From NCBI RefSeq assembly GCF_000332295.1, contig NZ_KB235930.1, forward strand, positions 2,809,395 to 2,873,394: a stretch of 64,000 bases of DNA, in the 5' to 3' direction. Positions 28,852 to 38,061 of this stretch are shown here, in pieces. Each line of letters starts with the position of its first letter. Positions within the stretch are counted from its first letter, which is position 1. Source of the DNA: Fortiea contorta PCC 7126 (GTDB lineage Bacteria; Cyanobacteriota; Cyanobacteriia; Cyanobacteriales; Nostocaceae). The notes beneath the pieces were generated by a model, which made no database searches, had not been told where the DNA came from, and saw only the letters and a list, made by a program, of their open reading frames with translations. A program made the translations under genes and the position numbers.

Positions 28852-30141
28852 AGTAAATTGCTGAAGGGGAGACGAAATAAGCTACAATATAGATTCAATA
28901 AGCTTCATGGCTCTTAAACCTTGTTGATAATGCTTCCACTTATTACGATTAATTCTCATTAATTGTGTGACTAAATCAATACAGCTATCCTTGAAATGTA
29001 CCCATGTTTGACCATATAAGCCGATATAAAAACTACTGTGTCTCCGTTGAGAACGACTCCTTTCTTTAATCCGAGCTATATATTTTTGGATTCCTTTGCG
29101 TTTAATAAGTTGACCATTAATTGTTGCAGAGGTGTAAGCGATCGCTATCAACAAAACTAGAGAAATAAAACGTTCACCTTGAACATTAGTGTTTTCTAAG
29201 TTATAGCCACCTGTTTTGAAATCTCTAAACATTTCTTCAATATCAAATCGCTTTTTGTAAGCAGCAATTGCTGACTCTAGGGTGTCAAAATTTGTTAAAA
29301 TAAACCATGCTTCTTTGGGTGCTACTCCGTTAATTTTACGTTGCCACTTACCAGCCACATTAAAACTGATAAAACCCTGAGTCTTTGTTACCTTAACTCC
29401 CTTGATAAAAAAAGATACTCCAGGAGTTAATCCTAAACTGCTTAACTCCATAAACATATCTTGTTTAATTTCTACAAATTCATTCTTTTTCAATCGCAAA
29501 CAAAAATATACATCCTTGCTCTGAAGGTACTTTGCTAGTTTTACCGAGCAAAATTCTCTATCCCCCAACACACAGATTTTATAATCTTTCAATATTGCTA
29601 TAACTGGCGATAATATTTTCTGCTGTTCCGTGAGATTACTACTACCTAATTTGGGCAGCAAACTAAAATATATTGGTATGGCTCTTTTATCCCAAATCAC
29701 GCTGACCATTAATAAGTTTATCCGACTCCAATTAGTCCTATCAATTGCTATATAAATAATTTTTTCATTCTGGAAGTAGTTTGCTATTAGTTCTTGAATA
29801 ATTGGCAACCAAACTTTTTCAATTGTGAGATTTGGTAATGATAAAAATCTTTGTATTCTTTTTCTTCTGCTTTCAAATTTAATTCCCAAAGGTAGCGCAT
29901 TCGCTAATTTTTCTAAAGTTACTTCTTTGATTGACTGCAACAGATGTATCAAAATTTTTAGCAACAGATATTCTGCTAAACTCAATTGACTTTTTAAGTG
30001 CTTTTGGTACAATATAGCTAACATTATCATTAAGTAGGTCTTATTGACAAAACTAGACCTACCTTTTTCTATCACAAAACGCTACCCCATCTTATACACC
30101 AAGCTTTTTAGGCTGTTTCGTCTCCCCTCCAGAGTAAATTG
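28852..30141. mobile_element. Intact IS4-family insertion sequence with 9-bp target duplication
   Basis: The element spans 28861-30132 (1272 bp). Its left end starts CTGAAGGGGAGACGAAA (28861-28877) and its right end, read inward, is CTGGAGGGGAGACGAAA (30116-30132): 17-bp inverted repeats with one mismatch. Directly outside, AGTAAATTG occurs at 28852-28860 and 30133-30141, a perfect 9-bp target-site duplication. CTGA ends and a 9-bp duplication are typical of the IS10/IS50 branch of IS4. One full-length transposase gene fills it, so the copy looks recent and possibly active. Confidence 0.95.
28882..30075 (-). CDS. IS4-family transposase
   Basis: A 397-residue DDE transposase. The first Asp lies in IYIAIDRTNWSR, the second in KICVLGDREFCS, and the Glu in the YREK-type motif YKKRFDIEEMFRDFK with its conserved Tyr, Arg, Glu and Lys. 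An N-terminal helical DNA-binding region (LANALPLGIKFESRRKRIQ) recognises the ends. Full length and uninterrupted, inside perfect-looking terminal repeats. Expression of a single-frame transposase is expected; no frameshift is needed. Homologues are common in Nostocales genomes. Confidence 0.95.
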   Translation of the reverse strand: MIEKGRSSFVNKTYLMIMLAILYQKHLKSQLSLAEYLLLKILIHLLQSIKEVTLEKLANALPLGIKFESRRKRIQRFLSLPNLTIEKVWLPIIQELIANYFQNEKIIYIAIDRTNWSRINLLMVSVIWDKRAIPIYFSLLPKLGSSNLTEQQKILSPVIAILKDYKICVLGDREFCSVKLAKYLQSKDVYFCLRLKKNEFVEIKQDMFMELSSLGLTPGVSFFIKGVKVTKTQGFISFNVAGKWQRKINGVAPKEAWFILTNFDTLESAIAAYKKRFDIEEMFRDFKTGGYNLENTNVQGERFISLVLLIAIAYTSATINGQLIKRKGIQKYIARIKERSRSQRRHSSFYIGLYGQTWVHFKDSCIDLVTQLMRINRNKWKHYQQGLRAMKLIESIL

Positions 30142-30521
30142 TCTCACTATTTTAATTTTTATAATTATTAAACTAACTTTGATAGATCACAATAAATATT
30201 AAATTATTTTTTACAAGTCTTGAGGTTTGATCCCTGCCATCAGAAATTGTGAAAGCAAAATGGTGATGGCATTCTTCTGTGGTACAAACTGGCAGAGTTT
30301 TTGGCTACCATGGTCAGATTGCACAAAAAAGCTAGTTGAATTTCGCTAAATTCATCAAATCTGCATAACTCTATCAGCAGATGATCCTGAAATTTCATGA
30401 ATAGAGGCTAAATTGCACAATTCTCTGATGTCGGAAGTAGCAGCACCAACGTAAGCATCTGCCACCAGCAGGTTAAACTAGGTCTGATAACAGCTGCTCC
30501 ACCGTTCCTTATGAGGCTTTT
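30142..30521. other. Intergenic region after the IS element
   Basis: No clear gene. On the minus strand 30358-30477 a 40-codon open stretch reads like protein (NLLVADAYVGAATSDIRELC...) with an in-frame stop at each end, and a neighbouring frame continues similarly. It may be a decayed gene fragment, but the length is within chance. The plus-strand promoter of the YbjN gene must lie near 30480-30510. Confidence 0.35.
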
Positions 30522-31079
30522 ATGGGAGCTAATCTCAAACAGATTGCCAAGTACTTAGACAACCTTGGTTGGGACTACCGTTTTGATGATGAAGAAGATC
30601 GGATTATTACAGGTGTAGAGGCTGATTACCTAGAAGATTTCCTGATAGTTGTCCAACTGGATGAAGAGGGAAAATTTTTTCGGGTATTTGCTCCTCAAGT
30701 GCTGGCTGGAGTTCAGGAGCATCCCTACAAGGGCGCTATTCTGCAAACTATGCTAGCAATTTCCTGGGAAACCAAAATGCTGCAATGGGAGTATGACCCA
30801 TCCGATGGTGAAATCCGAGCTATTATCGAGTTTCCATTAGAAGACTCGATTCTGACAGAAAAGCAGTTTAACCGTTGTCTGAGTGGATTAATCCAAATTG
30901 TGGACAGTATAGCCATGCCTCGCCTCAAACAGGTCATGGAAACTGGGCAAGATCCGGGTAATTTAGAACTTGGGGAAAGATTACTACTCAGTATTCAAGA
31001 AGAAGCCCCTGGGTTACTAGATATTCTAGAAAAGGCGATGGAGGCCAGGAAAAAACGGGGAAGTTTTCCTAACGAGTGA
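30522..31079 (+). CDS. YbjN domain protein
   Basis: A 185-residue acidic soluble protein with the YbjN / type III secretion chaperone-like fold pattern: IAKYLDNLGWDYRFDDEEDRI, a strand FLIVVQLDEEGKFFRVFAP, then helix ILQTMLAISWETKMLQWEYD and EIRAIIEFPLEDSILTEKQF. The C-terminal 40 residues are an added helical extension rich in Glu and Lys. GAGG lies 6 nt before the ATG. It is followed by the DUF3318 gene 77 bp later on the same strand, so the two may be coexpressed. YbjN proteins are suspected stabilisers or chaperones; the role here is unknown. Confidence 0.85.
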   Translation: MGANLKQIAKYLDNLGWDYRFDDEEDRIITGVEADYLEDFLIVVQLDEEGKFFRVFAPQVLAGVQEHPYKGAILQTMLAISWETKMLQWEYDPSDGEIRAIIEFPLEDSILTEKQFNRCLSGLIQIVDSIAMPRLKQVMETGQDPGNLELGERLLLSIQEEAPGLLDILEKAMEARKKRGSFPNE

Positions 31080-31156
31080 AGCGGATTATCACTGAAATCG
31101 CTATACTCCAAAGTGATAACCTCACTATATACTGAAGTTTTCTAGGGCTGGATTTT

Positions 31157-31801
31157 ATGACATCCTATGCAACCTCCTCTGCCAAAGCCGAAATGAGTGA
31201 ACTCCGGCGGTTAAAGGGCTTACTCCCTCCAGAATTGCAAAGCTGGGTCACGGTTGAAGGCACAACAGAGGTTAATCCATCCCTGATCCGCAGCGAAGAA
31301 ATTGGTAAAGACCAAGTAGAAATCCAAATTGACTTGGTGAAATGGGATGCTCTGGCTATGGATCAGCGTAATCTACTATTTTGGCACGAAGTCGCCCGCG
31401 TTCAAAATGACACGATCCCCAAAGATGGTTGGGAAATGGCAGCATTGGCGATTGGTTTGGGCGGTGCTGTGGGCGAATTATGGGTACAGGATGGATTACT
31501 ACTGGTGTTAGCCTTGGCGTTATGTGGCGTATCAGGCTGGCGACTGTATCAGAAGAACAACGGAGAAAAGCAACTCAAAGAATTACTCGATGCTGATGAA
31601 AAAGCGATCGCTCTTGCAGTTCGTTTTGGTTACAGCCTCCCCAATGCCTACAAGAGTCTTGGTAGCGCCTTAAAAACCCTCATTGATAATACAGCTAGTA
31701 AGCGCCAACGCTCTAAATATGACGCGCGACTTTCGGCTCTCAAACGCAGCGCTAATAAGGCAAAAGCTAAATCTAAATCTATCGAAGACAACGGTTTATA
31801 A
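31157..31801 (+). CDS. DUF3318 membrane protein
   Basis: A 214-residue cyanobacterial protein. The N-terminal part, AEMSELRRLKGLLPPELQSW, and the central RNLLFWHEVARVQNDTIPKDGWE are conserved in DUF3318. Two membrane helices follow (MAALAIGLGGAVGELW; GLLLVLALALCGVSGW), then a basic C-terminal tail (KRSANKAKAKSKS). No enzymatic motif is visible, although HEVAR recalls the HExxH of metallopeptidases without its second His. It is in the same orientation as the YbjN gene and converges on queE. Confidence 0.85.
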   Translation: MTSYATSSAKAEMSELRRLKGLLPPELQSWVTVEGTTEVNPSLIRSEEIGKDQVEIQIDLVKWDALAMDQRNLLFWHEVARVQNDTIPKDGWEMAALAIGLGGAVGELWVQDGLLLVLALALCGVSGWRLYQKNNGEKQLKELLDADEKAIALAVRFGYSLPNAYKSLGSALKTLIDNTASKRQRSKYDARLSALKRSANKAKAKSKSIEDNGL

Positions 31802-31907
31802 TTATCGCTGGAAGTCTCAAGTCTGAAGTTTGAAGTTTGAAATTACTCCAGCGACTTAGGTGCTGTGTAGCAATTTTCTACAACTTCAGACTTGGTTGGC
31901 TCTTGTT

Positions 31908-32705
31908 TCACAACTGATGCAACATCTTATGAGTTTGCGGGACTACGCGCACCTGTGCTCCCAATCGCTTCATCAAAGCCTGCCATGTTAAAACTTGTTC
32001 TGGAGAGGGGGCAAGTGTAGGTAAATTTGTCAAGTTTTCTGCTGGTGATAAAGGCGTGACAGGTTGTAAAAATACGGGAATATGGGGACTAACTCCTGTC
32101 ACCAACAAAGCTGAACGTTCCAACTCCGCTGCATCCGTCTTGTCGGAAACAATTATTTTGACAAAAACGTCCACATGTGAGTCGTAGCATAGCCGCAGAA
32201 ATTCTGCGTGTTTTTGCCAATGACTTTCGCCACTGACACTGGGTAACTTTAAATCCATACCTACGGAGTCTAAGTAGTGTAGAATTGTCACCAATAGGTC
32301 TGGACGATGACCACCAGTCTCCAGATATATGGGTAAACCAGTTAGCGATCGCACTTTTGGTAAGAATAAAGACAAAAATGAGGCATGAAGAAGTGGTTCA
32401 CCGCCTGTCAAGCTAATGCTATCGTGTAAACAAGGTATATTTTGCCGTTCGACCCATTCAAGTAAAATGGGTAATGGGATAGGATTCGAGTGAATTTCAA
32501 AATCTCGGAGTCCAGGGTTTCGCTCTATTCTACAGGTGGTGGGTGCATTCCAAGTATGAGAGCTATCGCAAAAGTGACAACGTAAGTCACAAAGTGCGAA
32601 GCGAATGAAAAGCTGACGTGTCCCGACATTCAGTCCTTCCCCTTGAATAGCAGAAAAGACTTCAATCAGGCGTGCGGTGGATGTAACCGAAGTTTTAGCA
32701 GTCAT
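31908..32705 (-). CDS. queE: 7-carboxy-7-deazaguanine synthase
   Basis: A radical SAM enzyme that rearranges 6-carboxytetrahydropterin to 7-carboxy-7-deazaguanine on the path to preQ0, queuosine and related DNA modifications. The cluster motif is C39-x3-C43-x2-C46 in ALCDLRCHFCDSSHTW. EVFSAIQGEGLNVGTRQLFI is the QueE N-terminal signature, and SLTGGEPLLH the SAM-binding GGE motif. 265 residues, slightly longer than the bacterial average. The next step enzyme gene, queC, begins at 63482 in the same window, about 31 kb away, so the pathway genes are dispersed. Confidence 0.95.
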   Translation of the reverse strand: MTAKTSVTSTARLIEVFSAIQGEGLNVGTRQLFIRFALCDLRCHFCDSSHTWNAPTTCRIERNPGLRDFEIHSNPIPLPILLEWVERQNIPCLHDSISLTGGEPLLHASFLSLFLPKVRSLTGLPIYLETGGHRPDLLVTILHYLDSVGMDLKLPSVSGESHWQKHAEFLRLCYDSHVDVFVKIIVSDKTDAAELERSALLVTGVSPHIPVFLQPVTPLSPAENLTNLPTLAPSPEQVLTWQALMKRLGAQVRVVPQTHKMLHQL

Positions 32706-32902
32706 AGGATGTTAGCAACGCGTTATGGCTGCGTCGTCACAAAAGCAGGTATGTTTTTTGGCTTCTTGTTCTATTGTGAATCGTCGCTAGCAATCTCTGC
32801 TTCCATCCCCACTAACAGTGATTAGTCCTTATTCCTAATGATCCCAGATGTAGTTAGGTATTTTTCTAGGACAAAAGAATTTTTTGGCAGACTACATTAT
32901 AC

Positions 32903-33952
32903 ATGGTGACGAAAGTGCAGAGCTTCATGACTAGCCAACCCACAGAGGTCGATTTTCCCGTTACTTCCCTCAATGACACGGCAATTGTGCAGGTGCCTAC
33001 ACGTTTGAGTGTGCTGGAGGCTGTAGCCTTTAAGCAAACCTGTCAAGAATTAACCGAACTAAATTCACATCCCACACAAATCATTATTGATTTTCATCAA
33101 ACTACTTTCATGGATAGTAGCGGTTTGGGTGCCCTGGTCAGTAATTTTAAAACTGCTAGGGAAAAGGATATTGGATTTATCTTGCGGAATGTCAGTCCAT
33201 CGGTTATGGCGGTATTAAACTTGACCGGATTGGATCAGGTTTTTCCCATTGAATCTGTTGGTGGTTCACCCACAGAGACACAGAATAATATTTTAGATCA
33301 TCAGGGCACACCTTCCCGTAAGGTTGAACAACTACCATACACTCATCCTTCTGTAGCATCTTGGATGAAACGGTGTATAGATATTGTGGGAGCATTGGTA
33401 GGTTTAGTGATTACAGGACTTTTATTTATTCCGATCACTATTGCTATTGAACTCAATGATCCTGGCCCTATTTTCTTCAAGCAAACTCGCTGCGGTTGGA
33501 TGGGTAAGCGGTTTCAAATTTGGAAATTCCGCTCCATGTGTGTGGATGCAGAAGCCAAGAAATCTTTGGTAAAAAATCAAGTGCAAGGTGCTTTCTTCAA
33601 GAATGATAATGACCCCAGAATTACAAAAGTAGGGCGTTTTTTACGCCGGACTAGTTTAGATGAATTGCCGCAATTTTGGAACGTTCTCAAAGGAGATATG
33701 AGTTTAGTAGGTACTAGACCACCCACACCTGACGAAGTAGAACGTTATGAAGTACCGGAGTGGCAACGTTTAGACGTGAAACCAGGTATGACTGGAGAAT
33801 GGCAAGTTAACGGCAGGTCTACAGTCCGCAGTTTTGAAGATGTAATTCGTCTAGATTTACAATATCAAAAAAACTGGTCTTTACTGTATGACTTTAAGCT
33901 AATTTTCAAAACTATAGCTATTCTGTTTAATAGAAAAAGTGGTGCTGTCTAG
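32903..33952 (+). CDS. STAS domain fused to a bacterial sugar transferase
   Basis: A 349-residue fusion. Residues 1 to about 115 are an anti-sigma-factor-antagonist (STAS) domain with the phosphorylatable Ser in TTFMDSSGLGALVSNF. After a linker of about 35 residues comes a polyprenyl-phosphate sugar phosphotransferase: membrane helix CIDIVGALVGLVITGLLF, then DPGPIFFKQTRCGWMGK, FQIWKFRSM, RFLRRTSLDELPQFWNVL, GDMSLVGTRPP and KPGMTGEWQVNGRS, all family signatures. The enzyme starts lipid-linked sugar synthesis for an exopolysaccharide. The STAS part suggests switching by a SpoIIAB-like kinase. Ends at a strong terminator. Confidence 0.93.
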   Translation: MVTKVQSFMTSQPTEVDFPVTSLNDTAIVQVPTRLSVLEAVAFKQTCQELTELNSHPTQIIIDFHQTTFMDSSGLGALVSNFKTAREKDIGFILRNVSPSVMAVLNLTGLDQVFPIESVGGSPTETQNNILDHQGTPSRKVEQLPYTHPSVASWMKRCIDIVGALVGLVITGLLFIPITIAIELNDPGPIFFKQTRCGWMGKRFQIWKFRSMCVDAEAKKSLVKNQVQGAFFKNDNDPRITKVGRFLRRTSLDELPQFWNVLKGDMSLVGTRPPTPDEVERYEVPEWQRLDVKPGMTGEWQVNGRSTVRSFEDVIRLDLQYQKNWSLLYDFKLIFKTIAILFNRKSGAV

Positions 33953-34008
33953 ATAATTACCATAATTGTTCATTTATTGGTAATTTGTAATTGAGAAAAT
34001 TCATCTTT

Positions 34009-34049
34009 AACTATACCCAAGCTCATGATGAGTTTGGGTATAGTTTTTT
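34009..34049 (+). terminator. Strong Rho-independent terminator
   Basis: AACTATACCCAA and TTTGGGTATAGTT form a long stem, with CTCAT/ATGAG extending it inward, followed by TTTTTT. It terminates the STAS-sugar transferase gene and lies between convergent genes. Confidence 0.9.
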
Positions 34050-34071
34050 GTGGAAAACTCCAACTTTAGGA

Positions 34072-34608
34072 TTAACCAACGCTGATAACGCTATTGATCT
34101 CTGCATCGTCTGCTGCTGGGAGTGCTTGGGTGGGAAGATGTACAATTTGCACTGAACAAGGGGCGTGATGCAGAACGTAGTTACTCACGCTACCAAGAAA
34201 GAATTCTGCTAGACCGGAGCGACCACGGCGCCCAATGACGATGAGGTCAGCATTCCAATTACGAGATAAGTCACAAATGAGACGACCAGGAACACCGAGA
34301 CTTTGGGTAAATTCCGTATTAATGCCGACTGTGTTGGCTTGGGCGCTGTAAGATTGCAACAACTTCAGTCCAGCATTTTTATAAATCTCCCACTGCTTTT
34401 GGTAATAATCGAAGCTGGCAGAGTTGATTCCAGGATAGTAGTCAAAACTCGATAACATGGAAACATAAGGGCTGCTTTCTTCCTCTACAGAGAGGACATG
34501 CTGTAGCATTAAGCTAGCGCCTGTTAACTTTGCTAAAGCCAGCGCTTGTTTAAAGACTTGTGGCGCCATTTCTGAGCGATCTAATGCAACTAAAATCTTT
34601 TTAAACAT
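34072..34608 (-). CDS. Universal stress protein (UspA family)
   Basis: A single-domain USP of 178 residues from MFKKILVALDRSEMAPQVF. The ATP-binding motif VIGRRGRSGLAEFFLGSVS matches G-2x-G-9x-G(S/T), so it is likely the nucleotide-binding class. An insertion of about 35 residues after the second strand (SSPYVSMLSSFDYYPGINS) is typical of cyanobacterial members. I choose 34608 as start because AGAGG lies 7 nt upstream, whereas 34629 has no such site. The physiological trigger is unknown. Confidence 0.93.
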   Translation of the reverse strand: MFKKILVALDRSEMAPQVFKQALALAKLTGASLMLQHVLSVEEESSPYVSMLSSFDYYPGINSASFDYYQKQWEIYKNAGLKLLQSYSAQANTVGINTEFTQSLGVPGRLICDLSRNWNADLIVIGRRGRSGLAEFFLGSVSNYVLHHAPCSVQIVHLPTQALPAADDAEINSVISVG

Positions 34609-34841
34609 ATAAACCTCTGCTTTGATCAAAAATTAATGCTGGTTATGGGAAAAAATCTTACCCATCGCGCCTTAGCAACTTTTATTTGTTGGTGTGTTCA
34701 GCAGTTGATGACTTTTACTTAATTGCTTTTTCGTCTATAAATTCCGTCAATTAGATTCCTTATTTATATTTATAGGATGTAAATTTGAGGATTTTGTGAG
34801 GATAACAAATCATAAAAATTGTGATACCTTTAGCAATTAAT

Positions 34842-37800
34842 ATGAAAATTTTGGTTGTGGAAGATGACGAGCTACTAGCAGCGGCACTGACTGCGATTCT
34901 GACTCATCACAAGTATGCGGTGGAAGTGGCTAGCGATGGTGATGTAGCTGGAGATTTAATTGCAATTTATGACTATGATTTAGTTGTGTTAGATGTGATG
35001 TTGCCGAAGCTCGATGGCTTAAGTCTTTGTCGGCAAATTCGCTCTAGTGGTCGGCAAGTGCCCATCTTATTATTAACAGGGCGTGACAGTAGTCATGAGA
35101 AAGCAATAGGACTGGATGCAGGTGCAGATGACTATGTGGTGAAACCTTTTGATCAGGAAGAATTAATTGCGCGTGTGCGAGCTTTATTACGTCGGGGAGG
35201 AGCTACATCACAACCTATTTTGGAGTGGGGTAATCTTAGGCTTGATCCTAGTAGTTGTCAAGTGATTTATGGTGAAGATTTATTATCACTAACCCCGAAA
35301 GAATATGGGCTGTTGGAGTTGTTTTTGCGGAACAGTCGGCGGGTGTTTAGTTGCGGGATGATTTTGGAACATCTTTGGTCTTATGATGATACGCCTACAG
35401 AGGAAGCTGTCCGCACTCATATCAAAGGTTTGCGGCAGAAATTGAAGGCTGTGGGCGCACCTCATGATTTGATTGAAACAGTTTATGGTGTGGGTTATCG
35501 GTTGAAAACGCGAAAAGACAAAGCAGAAATTAAACATTTCTCGCCACAGCAACAGCAAACACTCAAAGCTGTTGCGGGTATTTGGGAGCAATTTCAGGGG
35601 CGCGTTGATCAGCAGGTGAGGGTGTTGGAAGCAGCGGTGACGAATCCGCAGTGGCGATCGCTCGCGGCCCAAGAAGCCCACACTTTAGCGGGTGCTTTGG
35701 GTACTTTTGGATTGGCTGAGGGTTCTCAACTGGCGCGAAAAATTGCCGTTTTGCTCGCAGATGAGCAATCTCCGACGCCGACTGTCATTGAGGATTTGGA
35801 TGATTTGGTGCGGCGTCTGCGTGGGGAAATAGCGGCGAAAAATCAAGTATCACCACCCGCGCCCGATTTGGTTAGTCAACCGATGGGGGAAGAGGTGCAA
35901 ATACAGAGCCGACAAATTAGTCTAGATGAGGGTCGCTGGCGCGCTATGTGGGATGCAAAACCAGACGGTGTTGTGGCGATCGCTGCTGATGGTACTGTAT
36001 TAGAAATCAACCCAGCCGGATTGTTGATCTGGGAAGCAGATAGCAGTGCGGTGATTGGTAAGTCAATTTATCCGTTAATCGCCCCAGAATACCATGAGGC
36101 TTTTCGCACCCTGAATCACAGCGTCTGTCAAGGTCATCAGGCTACTCTTCCACTGGAGATGATCAACTCTAAAGGTAATCGGCGCTGGATGGAAGTTCAC
36201 GCAGTTCCTCTGCGTTACACCGCAGACGGTCAAGTGGTGCAGTTGGCAATTATGCGGGATCTGACGCTCGCTCGACAAACACAAGCACAAATGCAGCGTC
36301 TACATCGTACCCTCAAAACCTTGATTAGTTGTCATCAAATTCTGGTACGGAGCAAGGAGGAGTCAGACTTACTGCAGCGAATTTGTCAAGTAATTATTCA
36401 GATGGGTGGTTATCGCTGGGCGTGGGTAGGTCAAGCTGATCATGATTTGCAGCGAAGTATCCGCCCAGTGGCTCAAGCAGGTGACTTGGATGAAGATTTG
36501 TTATTTTACAACATGACGTGGGCAGAGACTATTCCTGGACAAAATCCGTCGGGAATAGCTATTCGCACAGGTCGGACTTGTATTATTCAGAATATATCGA
36601 CTGCCGCCGATGATCCAATTTGGCGATCGCCAGCCAGTAAACAAGGCTATGCTGCTTCTATTGCTCTACCGTTGATTGTGGAGAGTCAATCTTGGGGAGC
36701 ATTAAATATCTACGCGGCGGAACCTGACGCTTTTGATACCGATGAAGTCAAATTACTCCATGAACTGACAGCAGATTTAGCTTATGGGATTGAGGCTTTG
36801 CACAATCAACGCGATCGCACCGTCGCCCAAACTGCACTCCAACAGAGTCAAGCGGCGCTACAACAAGCTAATAATCAATTGGAACTGCGCGTCGCCCAGC
36901 GCACCGCTGAGTTAGTCGGCTTGAATCAACAATTACAATCGCAACTGGACGAACGTCAACGCATTCAAGCGCAATTGCGAATCTCTCAAGCGAAATTTGC
37001 CCGCATTTTAGATATTGCTGATGATGCGATTATTTCCATTGATAGCCAGCAACGCATTACTTTGTTTAACCAGGGAGCAGAGAAAATTTTTGGCTACTCC
37101 GCTCAAGAAGTCATGGGACAGCCTCTAGATTTACTTTTACCACTGCGCTTTGCTCAAGAACATCGTCACCATGTCGCAGACTTTGGTAAATCTCGCAGCC
37201 TCGCTCGCACTATGGGAGAGCGGCGGGAAATATTTGGTTGTCGTCGAGATGGGACAGAATTTCCAGCGGAGGCTTCTATCTCAAAATTGGATATGGGGCA
37301 TGAAATTTTTTATACGGTGATTTTGCGTGATATCACACAACGAAAGCAAATCGAGCGGATGAAAGATGAATTTGTGTCCGTTGTTAGTCATGAACTCCGC
37401 ACGCCTCTGACTTCAATTCACGGTTCGTTGGGAATGTTAGCGAGTGGATTGTTGACAGCAGACTCAGAAGCAGGAAAACGACTGTTGCAAATTGCCACTG
37501 ATAGTAGCGATCGCTTAGTTCGGCTGATCAATGATATTCTCGACATTGAGCGGATTGAGTCTGGTAGAGTCACAACAACCTTAACAACCTGCAATCTTGA
37601 TGATTTGATCAAATCTACTCTCAACGTCATGCAGCCCCTCGCCGACCAAGCGGGAGTGCGCTTAGAAATATCTAGCTTATCTATACAAATATCAGCCGAT
37701 CAAGACCGGATCGTCCAAACTCTCACCAATCTCTTGAGTAACGCGATTAAATTCTCAGGAACCGGAAGCACAGTTTGGCTACAAGCGCAAATACAAGAGG

Positions 37801-38039
37801 ATGAAGTTTTATTAGCAGTTAAAGATATCGGACGTGGTATCCCAACTGATAAACTGGAAAGCATCTTTGAACGCTTTCAACAAGTTGATTGCTCTGATGC
37901 CCGCAACCATGATGGTACAGGTTTAGGCTTGGCAATTTGTAAAAGCATCGTGCAGCAGCATGGTGGGCGCATCTGGGCTGAAAGCATCCTGGGTGAAGGC
38001 AGTAGTTTTTACTTCACTTTGCCAATTCTCAAGAATTAG
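34842..38039 (+). CDS. Response regulator-Hpt-PAS-GAF-PAS-histidine kinase fusion
   Basis: A 1065-residue multi-domain protein with unusual order. Receiver at about 1-115 (MKILVVEDDELLAAAL; phospho-Asp in LVVLDVMLPKLDG); OmpR-type winged helix at about 125-225 (LSLTPKEYGLLELFLRNSRR); an Hpt-like domain with His in AQEAHTLAGALGTFG (about residue 280); PAS; GAF (about 495-635); coiled coil; second PAS; then HisKA (SHELRTPLTSIHGSLGML) and HATPase (NLLSNAIKF, DIGRGI, GTGLGLAICKSIV). It thus has a DNA-binding output fused to its own kinase. A GTG at 34821 would add seven residues. A single-domain CheY-like regulator follows 22 bp later, probably as partner. Confidence 0.93.
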   Translation: MKILVVEDDELLAAALTAILTHHKYAVEVASDGDVAGDLIAIYDYDLVVLDVMLPKLDGLSLCRQIRSSGRQVPILLLTGRDSSHEKAIGLDAGADDYVVKPFDQEELIARVRALLRRGGATSQPILEWGNLRLDPSSCQVIYGEDLLSLTPKEYGLLELFLRNSRRVFSCGMILEHLWSYDDTPTEEAVRTHIKGLRQKLKAVGAPHDLIETVYGVGYRLKTRKDKAEIKHFSPQQQQTLKAVAGIWEQFQGRVDQQVRVLEAAVTNPQWRSLAAQEAHTLAGALGTFGLAEGSQLARKIAVLLADEQSPTPTVIEDLDDLVRRLRGEIAAKNQVSPPAPDLVSQPMGEEVQIQSRQISLDEGRWRAMWDAKPDGVVAIAADGTVLEINPAGLLIWEADSSAVIGKSIYPLIAPEYHEAFRTLNHSVCQGHQATLPLEMINSKGNRRWMEVHAVPLRYTADGQVVQLAIMRDLTLARQTQAQMQRLHRTLKTLISCHQILVRSKEESDLLQRICQVIIQMGGYRWAWVGQADHDLQRSIRPVAQAGDLDEDLLFYNMTWAETIPGQNPSGIAIRTGRTCIIQNISTAADDPIWRSPASKQGYAASIALPLIVESQSWGALNIYAAEPDAFDTDEVKLLHELTADLAYGIEALHNQRDRTVAQTALQQSQAALQQANNQLELRVAQRTAELVGLNQQLQSQLDERQRIQAQLRISQAKFARILDIADDAIISIDSQQRITLFNQGAEKIFGYSAQEVMGQPLDLLLPLRFAQEHRHHVADFGKSRSLARTMGERREIFGCRRDGTEFPAEASISKLDMGHEIFYTVILRDITQRKQIERMKDEFVSVVSHELRTPLTSIHGSLGMLASGLLTADSEAGKRLLQIATDSSDRLVRLINDILDIERIESGRVTTTLTTCNLDDLIKSTLNVMQPLADQAGVRLEISSLSIQISADQDRIVQTLTNLLSNAIKFSGTGSTVWLQAQIQEDEVLLAVKDIGRGIPTDKLESIFERFQQVDCSDARNHDGTGLGLAICKSIVQQHGGRIWAESILGEGSSFYFTLPILKN

Positions 38040-38061
38040 AATGAGCAATGACTAATGAACA

